Of a stretch of 64,000 nt of DNA, positions 28,073-38,796 are shown in pieces. The notes beneath the pieces were generated by a model, which worked only from the letters and a program-made list of their open reading frames with translations, was not told where the DNA came from and ran no database searches. The DNA is from Aurantiochytrium sp. KH105. Its lineage: Eukaryota; Sar; Bigyra; Thraustochytrida; Thraustochytriidae. Position numbers and translations under genes: made by a program. The DNA is taken from contig BGKB01000217.1 of the NCBI GenBank assembly GCA_003116975.1, positions 23,803 to 87,802 of the forward strand, written 5' to 3'. Numbering within the stretch: position 1 is the first letter of the stretch; each line of letters starts with the position of its first letter.

Positions 28073-28928
28073 GGGGCAAAAGAGGAAGTCTCAACGCCAC
28101 GTTGGATGTCGCAGACGCGGAGATCCTCGAGGAGACCTTGTGAAGCCAAGATTCTTTTCACTTGCGCTCGTTCGCTTGCACCAGGGTAGTAAGTGGTTCC
28201 TTGCACTTTTTGAAGAGGACGTTGCGTGCCGCGGCGTGTTGGCGTGCTGTGATGGGGCTCGGAAGGCTTGAACACACGTGCCTGGAGCCCTCTCGGGTTT
28301 TTGGCTTTGCCAAGCAGGTTCTTGTTTGCTACGGAAGGCTCGGTATATCAAGCCAGGCAGGCCAGGCGACGAACGAGGCCAGCGCACACAGAGCAAAGCA
28401 GAGCCGAGGTGAGCCGAGGTGAGCCGAGCACACAGACTGGCGCGCGAGTAGGCCCGCCCGCGGGCCCCGCCAAGCCGCGGTGGAGCTTGCTGCCGGCAGA
28501 GGTTTGCGCTTCTGCTGTGGCCTCCTCGTTGCCAAGTCCTAGGCCTAGCTTTATCCCTCACTCGCTCACTTGATTCGTGCAATACAACTAGGCCTACTAC
28601 TACTAGGCCTCGCGTCTAGTGTCCCTAGAGCGGCTGCTAGTATTCGGGCTCAGCCCTGCTCAGCTTCGCCGGAGCCGTGGCAGCGGATCTTTGCCAGCCC
28701 TTTGCAGAATGCTCGAGGCCTCCGTGCCCCACCCAGCAGTGTCCCGGCGCCATCCACCTCGCCGTCAGCACTGCAGGATTCATGACCAGCGATTTCATAG
28801 GATGCTGGTAGGATAGGCAGAGAGAGCGAGGGAGGCTGGCTAGGGCGGGGCAGCAAATCCGCAACAGACCAGCAGCTAGAAAGTCCGCCGCACGCACGCA
28901 CGCACGCACGTACCAAGCACCAAGCACA
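28073..28928. other. Divergent promoter region between the 642-aa gene and NDK
   Basis: Contains short direct repeats (GAGGTGAGCC, about 28404-28430), several TAGGCCTA-type palindromes near 28587-28615 and a (GCAC)n tract (28893-28914) ending 15 bp before the NDK ATG. No gene. Confidence 0.5.
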
Positions 28929-29734
28929 ATGTCGGAGGCTCGCGAGCAGACGTACATCAGTAAGTGATGCGAGAGCGCGCGCGCGCCCGCACAAGTTTGC
29001 GCGCCTTCGGAGAGGATACACTCGGCATGCCATGGCATGGACGCGAACGATCGAACGGGTGGAGGCTGTTGCCAGGTTGGCTGGCCTTGCTTGACTGGCT
29101 GCGGTTGGCCGGCTCGCTGGCAACGGTCGTAGAGAACGAGCGCGCGAATCTCGCGGCGGCGAGGACCGAGCTGGCGAGAGAAGCACGGGCAGAGCGAATG
29201 GAAAGAAAGGAAGAGAAGCAAGCGAGGAAGGAAGGAAGGAAGGAATTCGTGGGAACGGCTGGCTAACGTGCATGTGGAATCTGTCCACTTTGTTTGATCT
29301 TTGCAGTGATCAAGCCGGATGGCGTTCTCCGGAACCTCACCGCCGAGGTGATCAACCGCTTCACCCGCAAGGGCTTCAAGCTGGTCGGCCTCAAGATGGT
29401 GACTCCCTCCAAGGAGCACCTCGAGAAGCACTACGCTGACCTCTCGAGCAAGGGCTTCTTTGCCTCGCTCATTGAGTACATGCAGAGCGGCCCCGTCGTC
29501 GCCATGGTCTGGGAGGGCGACAACGCCGTCAAGACCGGCCGTGTCATGCTCGGCGCCACCCACCCCAAGGACTCGGCCCCGGGTACCCTCCGCGCCGACT
29601 TCGCCATCGACATTGGCCGCAACTGCTTCCACGGCTCGGACTCCGTCGAGTCCGCCAAGGCCGAGATCGCGCTCTGGTTCCCTGAGGGCGTCAACTCGTA
29701 CAAGCACCCTCTTGAGGGCCTCATCTACGAGTAA
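28929..29734 (+). CDS. NDK: Nucleoside diphosphate kinase (two exons)
   Basis: Transfers the gamma phosphate between nucleoside triphosphates through a phospho-histidine. Exon 1 is 28929-28959 ([10 protein letters not shown] plus one base), exon 2 is 29307-29734; the junction completes an ATG codon, giving YIMIKPDGV, the conserved family start. The product is 152 residues, the normal length of a hexameric group I NDK. Landmarks are [45 protein letters not shown] and the active-site NCFH119GSDSVESA. Strong C-ending codon bias suggests high expression. The first exon is so short that an unspliced reading would start at 29294 with an incorrect N terminus. Confidence 0.95.
28960..29306 (+). other. 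NDK intron
   Basis: A 347-bp intron beginning GTAAGT and ending TTTGCAG. It contains a (GC)n stretch near 28977-28990 and a (GGAA)n tract near 29222-29244. Confidence 0.9.
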
Positions 29735-30621
29735 ATCTGATTTGAAAGCGTCTTTTTTCTCTTTTTTCTTCTTTGCGTTTGGTTCGTGAGAGTTGCACCG
29801 TGTCGTACGGATTGGCGACAGACAATGTGTATTTCTAAATTAATGATACGTGCTGGCTGGACCTCATGGATCATTCTTGTACAGCGTGCACCAAGCCAGC
29901 GAGAGAAGACGATGTGGTATGGTGTAGAGAAAAACAAAGGCGATTACATGGTACTCGGAACGATCAGATGAGTTTTGTGTATAGCTTGCAGCGTAGAAAA
30001 TATCGCCCTAGAGTCGAAAGTTACCATCAGAGCATGTTTTACATGAAAAGCAGGATTGTTCCCCTCCATGACATGATGTGGAGCGTGGAAACGAAAGGAA
30101 CGTATGAGCTTTGGCCCCGCCGCGGCGGCTTGTGGAGATCAAATGTTACAAGTTTATCTATTGTTCAAAAGACGAAGAAGAGAAACGACCCAGAACGAAA
30201 TCAACCGTAGTTGTTTTCCGCTACGCGCGCGATGTACTGGGAGGTTTTTTCTCTAATATATTTTTTTAGTATCGTGTGTACAGGTATACAAAGTCATTTC
30301 TGAGCTTGGTTCGGAAAAGAGGAGAAAATGGGCAAGCGAAGCGAAGGGAGGAGAGCAAACAAGGTTCGCACGCCATCGCCGTCACCATCGCGATCGCGCG
30401 CAAGGAAAACAAAGGGATGAGGGGGACTACTCGTGGGCCACTAGGCCCTAAGTCTAATCAGGCAATGCACGCGAAAGTTCTGCGAAAAAAAGAGGGGACG
30501 CTTGCTACAAGCCATCCTCGTAGCCGAGCAGATTACGCGTGGTGGTCATGACTCCTTTTTCTTCTTTTTCTTTCCAGTCGTTCCGATGGCGTCGGTGAAA
30601 AGAGCTGTGAAATCTCGTCAC
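29735..30621. other. Convergent intergenic region
   Basis: 3' flanks of NDK and the minus-strand kinase. AT-rich compared with the genes. No RNA gene or repeat array recognised. Confidence 0.5.
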
Positions 30622-31878
30622 TTACTCAAAGTTGAGATACTCGATGTGACGAAGCTTGGAGTTGCGGACGATCCAAGGGTCGTTAAGGACCTGCTTGGTC
30701 GTGTAGCGCTTGGAGGGATCGAGGCGAAGCATGCGCGAAACGAGGCTCTTGGCGCCAGGGTCAATGTCACGCCAGACACCCTTTTGAAGGTGCTCGCGCC
30801 AGCGCGAGGGCTCGCGTCCAAATTCAATGGCCTCGAGCTCGAGCTCAAGCTGCTCTTCGACGCCCAGGGCGGCAACGTCGACGCCAGGCTTGTGGGGGAA
30901 GGGCGGGTACCCGGCGAGAAGGATGTAGAGCACAATGCCCGCAGACCAGACGTCGCAGGCGGGGCTGTAGAGGCGGTCGCGCAGGACTTCGGGCGCGACG
31001 TAGCCGAGGGTACCAGCCGGGTTCTTGAAAGCGTCGGACTCGTCGATCTTTTTGGCGAATCCAAGATCGGCGAGCTTGAAGGCCTCGTCCTCGCCCTCGT
31101 CCTTTTCCTCTTGGAGTTTCCCCTCGAGAAGTAGGTTCTCGAGCTTGACGTCGCGGTGGAGAATACCGTGCTCGTGCAGCGCGTTAAGCGCGAAGCAGAG
31201 CTTGCGGATGACTGCGGCCGCCTCGCGCTCGGGGATCCGGCCCGAGGTGGAGATGCGCTCGAAAAAGTCGCCGCCGCGCATGAGCTCCAGCACAAAATAC
31301 AGGCGGCGGCTGTCTTCGTACACGTCCTTAATGGGCGTGATGCGATGGTGGCGGCCGCTGGCGCTGAGCTCCTCGAGAATGGCGAGCTCATTTTGGCAGA
31401 TCTCGCGAGGCGCGGTGCGCTTGTCCATGACCTTGACGGCGACCTTTTGGCCGGTCTTGGTGTCGAGGGCTTCAAAGACGGTGGCGTAGTGGCCGTTGCC
31501 GAGTTCTTGGCCGATTTCGTAGCGCAGACGCGTGTCGCGGCGACGGTACTTTTGGGGAAGGTAGTAGCCGTCGTTGAGGTCGTCGACGGGGGCGGAGACG
31601 GCTCGCGCTGCGGTGGCCGGCGACGCCGAGTACTCGCGCGCGATGACCTTTGTCATGCTGCGTCCGGCGAGCTGGTCGTGCAGGCGTTGCGCCTGCGAGG
31701 CTGCCTGCGCTTGCGCGTGCGCGTTCGCCTGAGGACTCCTGGGTCTCAGGCTCTGCGCGGTGGCCTGCGGGGCGTCGCGCGCGGTCGAGAAGGGTCTCGG
31801 GCGGCGACCCGCCGAGCTCTGCACGCTGCTCGCTGCGCGCGCGGCGCGGGCGCCCGCGCTGGCGACGCTGCGCATCAT
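30622..31878 (-). CDS. CAMK-like Ser/Thr protein kinase with presequence-like N terminus
   Basis: A 418-residue kinase. The domain spans about 118-408: glycine loop LGNGHYATVFE (126-136), VAVK149, helix-C E164, catalytic H241RDVKLEN, metal-binding D271LG in place of DFG, and APE (295-297). The C lobe has CDVWSAGIVLYILLAGYPPF and DPSKRYTTKQVLNDPWI, typical of the CaMK/CDPK group. An insertion of acidic residues (KLQEEKDEGEDEA) sits between the catalytic loop and DLG. There are no EF hands or obvious calmodulin-binding tail. The first 45 residues are Arg/Ala/Ser-rich with no acidic residue until Asp35, like a mitochondrial presequence (RRPRPFSTA), which would be unusual for this group. The start codon is followed directly by a second Met. 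Confidence 0.88.
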   Translation of the reverse strand: MMRSVASAGARAARAASSVQSSAGRRPRPFSTARDAPQATAQSLRPRSPQANAHAQAQAASQAQRLHDQLAGRSMTKVIAREYSASPATAARAVSAPVDDLNDGYYLPQKYRRRDTRLRYEIGQELGNGHYATVFEALDTKTGQKVAVKVMDKRTAPREICQNELAILEELSASGRHHRITPIKDVYEDSRRLYFVLELMRGGDFFERISTSGRIPEREAAAVIRKLCFALNALHEHGILHRDVKLENLLLEGKLQEEKDEGEDEAFKLADLGFAKKIDESDAFKNPAGTLGYVAPEVLRDRLYSPACDVWSAGIVLYILLAGYPPFPHKPGVDVAALGVEEQLELELEAIEFGREPSRWREHLQKGVWRDIDPGAKSLVSRMLRLDPSKRYTTKQVLNDPWIVRNSKLRHIEYLNFE

Positions 31879-32036
31879 GCTTGCCTGCGCCCGTCTATCG
31901 GGTCGCTGGCCTATCTCCTATCTACTACTGCGCTGCTTTCCTTGGCGCGAGGTCCGCCCTGCGCGGCGAGGCGTGCGCGCGAATTCCGGTCTGCTGCCCC
32001 TGTCTGCCTGCCTGCCTGCCTGTCTGCCTGTCTGCC

Positions 32037-32069
<33 letters not shown>

Positions 32070-32559
32070 GCCTGTGTCGGAGGAAGGGAGCGAGTCCTCC
32101 GTCTTTCTTTTTCCCGTTCTTTTCTTTCTTTTTCTTTTTCTCCTACTTTTTTCTTTCTTTCTTTCTTTCTTTCTTTCTTTTTCTTTTTTCTCTCCTGCGT
32201 TGCAAGGCCGCGTTGCCTGCCGGCTTCCCCGGCACTCGCTCGCTCGCTCGCTCGCTCGCTCTCTCGGTCTGCGCTGCCGCGGCCGCTGCCCCCTGCGGAG
32301 CGGAGCGTCACGCGTGCGCGGATGCGGCGTGCTCTGCCGGTCGGCCACCTGCGGCTGAGCCTGAGTCTGAGCGTGAGCGCGAGCGAGGCAGGCAGAGAGA
32401 AAGAGAAGGGAAGAAAGGAGGAGAGGAGAGGAACGATCGAACGGCCAAGCCTGCGACTCGGCTTCCTGCTTGAGGCCAGCCTGCTCCTCGCCGGAATCTG
32501 GACTCCGCTCTGCTTTGCTCTACTTGCTTGCTTGCGTCGTCACCCGCTGTGCTGCGTCC

Positions 32560-32602
<43 letters not shown>

Positions 32603-32923
32603 CTGTCTGTCCTGTCTGGGCCTCCCCCCTCGTCTCTCCGTACCGCCGCTCAAGGCTTGATCGACCCTCGATTGCGCCCTCGGTCGATCGAGCGGTTCGC
32701 CACCGCACATGTCCAGTCCAGCCAGCCAGTACGCGCCGCCGACCATGGCGAGTCGCAGCGCCGCCGCTGCTCCTCCCTCCCTCCCTCCCTCCCTCCCTCC
32801 CTCCCTCCCTCCCTCCCTCCCTCCCTCCCTCCCGGGGCCCCTGCTTGTTCCCCGGCACGCGGCGGCGCTCCCCAGGCGCGCTGCTTTCACGCGGCGCGGA
32901 GCCGCCGGGAGCGGACCTTTCCT

Positions 32924-32971
<48 letters not shown>

Positions 32972-35921
32972 TTTTTTTTCTTTTTTTTTTTACCTACCGC
33001 CAAGCTGGCTACTTCCCACGAAAACCAAGCTTTTCGAAAGAGCAGGGCTCGCTGACTCCACTAGTGGCCGGCCGGCCAATAATGGCCGTGCCGCGCGCGC
33101 GCATCTTCGCCCTGGCCCGCCCTGGCCGCGCGCGGTGGCCGCCGACTTAGTGCTTCTCCGGCATCACGGCAGGACGGACGCAAGAGGGCGTGCCACGCGA
33201 GCCTCGCGCTGCGTGCTGTGGCGTACATGCCATGCAAACCTACGTCTGTGACCAGCGCTCGAGGCGAAAGCGCGCGAAACGCCGCTGAAAGCTCCGCGCG
33301 TTCCCGGCGTTTTCCTGCGTCGAATAGTGCGCCCGCGCTCTCTCCTCTCCCTCTCTCTCCATCCATGGTGGCCCATCTTGGCCGCGAGAGACTTGCCCGC
33401 GGCCCGCACACACTCGATTATGATGGCGTACACACGCACGCTACGTTCGCACGCAGCTGCAGACGCACGGATGGTCGCACGCACGCGCTGGGCCTGGCAT
33501 CCGCCATGGCCAGCAGCAGCAGCAGCAGCAGGCCGGGCGGGGCGAGGCGGGGCTGACTAAAACCGCCACTGACTGACTCTGTCTGACTCACAGCGACCGA
33601 GACAGAGTCGCAGTCGCCCAGGATGAATGAGTCGAACCAAGTTTTCACCGTCGGCTGCAGGCCATCATGGGCCACGGGACGAAGGAGGCGGCCGGGCGCA
33701 GGTCGCATCGCGCGCGTCTGCGTGTTTTTTGATCTTGGTGGCGCCACGATGCGAAGTTGGTACGGGCAGGTTTAAAAAAAAAATCCAAGCGAGGCAAGGA
33801 GCGCCAACCCTGAAAATCATGGCAGGTTGGGTGGGTTTGGGTCGCGGTGGTGGTCATGCCTTATGTATACATGAGATGGGACCCAACCCACAAGTTCGTC
33901 CCTTCCCTATCCTTTCCTTCCCTCCCCTTCGCTTGGGCGGAAGCTCGATCACGGCGCCGCAGCGAGCGATGGGTCGCTGTCGCGATCACGAGATCAGACG
34001 GGCCTGAGACTCGCTGTGCTCGGCTGCACCGGTAGCTGCGGCAGCGGCTCCATTCGCGTCGCTTCACAACGGCCAACAACGGCAGTGGCCATGGTGGCTG
34101 GCCGCTGCAGCAGCAGCAGCAGCAGCGACCAGGAGCGTCCCATCATTCTCTTTTGTATTTTTAGGCTCCTCAAATCTCATCCCCGCGCCGAACGGACCCA
34201 AACTTGAGCGCGGCCCCCTCTTCCCACTCCCGCACCGGCCGGGCGGCCACCCAACGAACGAACTTGTTGCTGCTGGCCACGCAGACCAGAGTCGCGCGTC
34301 TCGTGCCTGGTTGCCTGGGTCGGTTGGTTGGTGGATCGAGTAGACAGACCACGGCCAGGCGGCTCGCGCGATGCAGCGGCAACGGCGGCTGTGCGAGGCA
34401 GCTACAGCTGCAGCCAGCCGGGCGAGAGTCCCAAGTGACTCCTAAAAAATCGTCCCTCGCCTCTACTGTTAGTTCAGGTGGTTGGTTGGTCGGTTGGTCG
34501 GTGGGTCGGCTGGCTGGCTGACGACGACTGTGAATCTGGCTGCTGCCGCCGCGGCTGCAGCAGTCGGGCAGCTGCAGCTGCCGCAGCTGCTGCTGCTGCT
34601 GGCTGTGCGGAGATTCCACCCCCGCCTCCCTCTCTCTCTCTCTACTTGCCTCTGCCTGGCCGCACCGCGGCGCGAGATTCGGCCGCCAGCCTTATCATGT
34701 GTGGCAGTTGCCGGCGCGTGTGCCGAGATCGTGAGAGAGAGAAAAGAGGTATATCAGTTGTTCACGGCGGCAGCGGCAGCGGCAGCGGGTTGCGCGCGGT
34801 CCCGGCAGCACAGCGACCACCGACCTCCCCCCGTGCTGCGCTGACAGAGTGGACGGCCGCAGCAACGTTCGAGGGCGGCAGTAGGAGCGGCCGAGGCCAA
34901 TCAACGGCAGCGGCAGCGGTTGTTTCGGCGGCAATGGCGGCAGAGGAGCCACCATGGCCACTGGCCACAAGAACACCGATCGATCGATCTCTTTGATTGA
35001 TTGCGCCAAGTATGGTTAGGTGTGCTCGCGACCCACCACTGTTGAGACAGTTTGGAATGCTGCAGCTGCAGGGTCCAACTTGCACGAGGATCGAGGCCAT
35101 ACAACCAACCAATGGCAAGTGCATGCTCTGCGTGCCGCGCATGACTTCGTCTGCGGCCACGGTTGTCACACGCCACGCTTCGTTGGTGCTTGTGGTGGAT
35201 GTGTAGTAGGCGGAGGGAGGGGGGACTTGCGTAGCAACACCGATGACGCGTTCGTCGCCCGCGTTGCGTTCGTCGCCTTGCGTTGCGGCGCGGGAGGAGG
35301 TCGCAGCTATCGCGTCTCAGGGCTGCACGCGTAAAGCAGCAGGTGCGGCCCCGGGTGGTCCGGCGACCGCGGCGCTGTGCACGCACAAAAGCACGCACGC
35401 ACGCACGCACGCGCTCGACGGCGGGCCGGGACGAGACTGACGACTCGCCGATCGCACCTGCGGCCGCAATCAATGCTGCGCTGCTGCCACCCTTGGCAGG
35501 CCGGCCGCCCACGATCTTTCTTGAAGTTCCGTGGCAAATTGCAATTCCGACAAAATCGGTGAAATCGGCAAAACAAACAAAATAAATAAAATAAAATAAT
35601 CTCAGAGATCCGTTGGCGGAATCCGAACACTATTTCGATGATGTTCTCACTGCGAGCTGTATAGCATAGAATTAGCACAAGCGGCGCGCGCCAGAGCGCC
35701 TGCTCTGCACGTGCAAAGAAAGCAAAGGGCGCGGAGACTGCTGCGCCAAAGCGCACGCGACGAGGTTTTTCTTGGGCGCCCGGGGCCAGCCAGGTAGGCA
35801 GGCACGCAAGGTGGGCACGCCAAGGAGGAGCTCGCGCAAGAGGGAAGCCGGCGAGCAGCCGTAGCAGCCACCTTCCCCTCCCCCCCCCCCCCGCGCGCGA
35901 GCGTGTCCACTCGCACGGACA
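31879..35921. other. Four-kilobase gene-poor region with microsatellites
   Basis: The first 1.1 kb is a dense series of simple repeats (next entry). From 33000 to 35900 the sequence is GC-rich with short CAG/CAGC runs (33507-33530, 34108-34125, 34546-34600), GGTT repeats (34320-34335, 34480-34520), (ACGC)n (35390-35412) and a C homopolymer (35880-35892) just before CFAP91. No ORF here shows a recognisable domain; the long frames come from repeats. Confidence 0.65.
32000..32990. repeat. Microsatellite cluster of tetranucleotides
   Basis: In order: (CTGC/CTGT)n 32007-32075, (TTTC)n about 32150-32180, (CTCG)n 32236-32262, (CTGT)n about 32560-32605, (CCCT)n 32773-32833 and (TTCT)n 32921-32970, ending in a T-rich run. 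All lie upstream of the kinase on its template strand, so they are purine-rich when read in the kinase's direction. Confidence 0.9.
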
Positions 35922-37572
35922 ATGCCGACGCAAGGAGCGCAGCAGGTCCAGCAGACGAGGCGCTTCGATCACCTATACGACCCCACATACACGTGCTCGG
36001 CACCACGCGACCATGCTCGCATCACCTCGAACGCGCAGACGAGCACCCTCGAACGCGTACCAGACCGTCAGAACCTGTTTTCAGAAATTCCCTCCGTCTA
36101 CAAAAGCCACGAAATGCGACTGCGCACCAAGAGCGACCTGCCAGGCCATGTGAGCACAGCTTATTGCGGCGATGCGCGCGATACAAACGCGCTCAAGGCA
36201 GCCAGCTCCGCCGCAGCCGTCAGCGGACAGCATCGCCACAAGTACTTTCGTAGGCCCGTGGTTCCCATCCTTCACAGTGCCCCGCCCGAAATCCTTCTCG
36301 CTGCGCAGCAACAGCAACACCACGAACAGCAACATGACCAAGAGCGCCAGGCGCTCAATGCCAGCGACCGGCCGTCAAAACTCTATGAAGCCGAGGTCGT
36401 CGAAGAGGTCGACGGCCAGGTCACTCAGGGCACTCAGACCATGCTCCGCGAATCCGAGGCGCAGACTGACCCGTACACCCCGGACTTCTTCATCCCCAAG
36501 GGCGCAAATCCCGAGCCCGAGATTCTCGAGCTCGCAGGTCTCAAGTTCGGACAAGGGCTCCCCATCACGCAGCATGAGGTTAATCTGATCGAGCGTGCTC
36601 GCTTCAAAAAGGCTTTCTTGGCATCTCTGCCCCCCATCACCGACGAAGCAAGCTTCAATTTGCGCAAACGCATGATGGAAGAGCAAGAACTCCGCGAATT
36701 CAAGTACCGCGAAGATGAAATCAACCGCCAGCAAACCGAGCACCTTCGACTGCTCAAGGAGGCCCTCGACGAGCGAGAGGCCGAGGCAGAATATCTCTCC
36801 GAACAGCGCCTCACGGCAATGCGTCAGCAAATGCTGCAGGACAAGGACCAGAAGCTCGTGGCGATACAAAAACAGCGTATCAAGCACCTTCGCAAGCTTG
36901 CGCGCGCCCGCGCAGCAGTTTGTCCCGAGAAGCCCACCCACAAAGTTGTTGATGCCTACGACAACTTTGCATCCAAAACCTACGCACCCCTCCTGCGCGA
37001 TGGTGTCTTTGATCCAAGTAAGATCGGGCCCCAAGAAGCCGCGCGCGTTGCTCTTCCGCACGATTTGGAGCAATTCATGCACCTCGAAGCTGCCATTGAC
37101 CCGCGCAAGCTTGCCTCCAAGCCCCACGATCTTACTGCTGACCTCTCTCGCGCCCAGGGTCACGGACCAGCAGCGGGCCGCAAACGTCAACAGCTTGTCA
37201 ACCATCTTGAGTGGATGGACGCCCTCATTCGCTCGCGCAAGTCGGGTAATAGCGCCGAAGCCAAGGCTGCCGACGAAGAAATTGCAGAAGACGATCCGCG
37301 GATGCCCATGTGGCGCAAGCGCGCCGAGAAATTGGAACGACCGCCCACGCCTCGCATCGCTCGTGCGCAAATCGAGGCAGAAGATGCACCGCAAACCGAA
37401 ATGGCCCGCGTCATTACCAATGCCGCGGCTCTGCTCCAACGCCTCATTCGTGGACGTGCCATACAGACCATGATGGTCGAGGGCAAGAACAAGCGTCTCG
37501 AGCTCATCCGCGAGCTGCGAACAGAGGAGCTCGCCGAGCAACAGGAGCAGCAGCAGCAGCAGCAGCAACAAC

Positions 37573-37603
<31 letters not shown>

Positions 37604-38291
37604 CACAACCGCGCCTACGTCTCCGCCCCACGCTCCTTCGCCATCCCAAGCAGATTTGCAAGCCGCCGACACCACCGAAAACCTCGCCAAAACTGCTGCT
37701 CAGGACGCAGTCCAAGGCGAAGTGCTCTCCACTACGCTCGATGTCCTGGCCAACGAGCTCAAGCATATTGCGCAAGAACGTCATGTCCACGCGCTGGCAG
37801 AGACTGCCCTTGAAAAGCGCCGCCGACGCGAACTCATCCAAGCCGGAACCCGCCAGGCCGAAGAAATGCGTCGACAGCGTGACGACGAAGTTTATCGTCA
37901 GCTCATTCGCGTACACCAAGGCACGGTCGACAGTCTCTTCGATGAGATCCTTGCCGAGAGTATCGAGTCTGCAGCTGCGGACACCGCCATGGACGAAATT
38001 ATGCCTCCTGGAAGCTCGCGACCTTCGTCCGCTGCATCGCGGCCCGCGGGCACGACACAGCAGTCCGAAAAAGAGGTCGTTCATGGCCTCGTCTCTTCCT
38101 TCCTTCTGCCTCACGTGCAGCGGGAATCTGTTCGCATGCAGATCGAGGCCGAAGAGCGCCGATTTGTTCAGGCTGCCCATCGTTCCATTTACGAAACGTT
38201 GGCAAACTTTGGCGACGACCCGAGTCGAAGTGTGCTCGACAATGACGAGAACGACGAAACCGCCCGCTCAAGTGGACAATCCAAAGAGTAG
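35922..38291 (+). CDS. CFAP91: CFAP91 (MAATS1/AAT-1), radial spoke-associated ciliary protein
   Basis: A 789-residue homologue of cilia- and flagella-associated protein 91, a calmodulin- and spoke-associated scaffold at the base of radial spokes in motile axonemes. It shows FDHLYDPTYT near the N terminus, the RHKYFRRPVVPI block, AQTDPYTPDF, the GLPITQHEVNLIERARFKKA region, a long charged coiled coil (about 245-330) and the hallmark LIRGRAIQTMMVEGKNKRLE followed by LIRELRTEEL. The C-terminal coiled coil includes VHGLVSSFLLPHVQRE. A polyglutamine tract (about 543-563, CAG/CAA mixed) interrupts the conserved part after LRTEEL. The start is the first ATG, 30 bp after a C homopolymer. Its presence implies a flagellated zoospore stage. 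Confidence 0.93.
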
Positions 38292-38796
38292 AGCAGCGTG
38301 CGATTTCGACTTTCTCGAGCTCGCACGCATTCTTCGTTGTGACCTACGTAACAAACTACCTCTGTCGACGCTGCGATTGCTCTCGCTCGCGTTTCGACTT
38401 CCAACTTTTACTTTCGATCCCACTTTCTTTCCTCAGCCCAGAAAAAAATAAAATCACATCTTACTGGCTTTTACGAGTGTGCATGCTGACACCGCAAAAT
38501 CATGGCTTTGCTCACGAGCGGTAAAAGTTGTCGCGGCGCTCTCGAATGTACTTGCGCCCTATGTGTATACTCGTGTCTAACGTTATGACACGCTTGTGAA
38601 CGCAAGCGCAAGAATATTGTGTTGAGTGGCAAGACAGTTTGCGTTAAGCGGAGCTACTAGCAATGCTGTTTTCCATGCCGTTTATTTCGCGTGAACTTGC
38701 GCGGCATTGACAAACGTAACACATGGTATGTGCAAGGGTCAAGTGCTTTTCCAAACAAAGAAAAAGGGGGAAAGGGGGTTGCCATATCCTTTTTGT
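38292..38796. other. Convergent intergenic region CFAP91/COG7
   Basis: 3' flanks of two convergent genes. It contains AAATAAAATC near 38445 and G/A-rich sequence at 38755-38780. No other feature. Confidence 0.5.

Noticed and set aside
31156-32358. 400-codon plus-strand frame overlapping the kinase
   Set aside because: First half is antisense to the kinase, second half is translated microsatellite (CLSVCL, FFLSF).
36375-38180. 601-codon minus-strand frame opposite CFAP91
   Set aside because: Fully antisense to a gene with strong homology; its Leu-rich part is the complement of the CAG tract. GC-rich codon bias leaves the opposite strand open.
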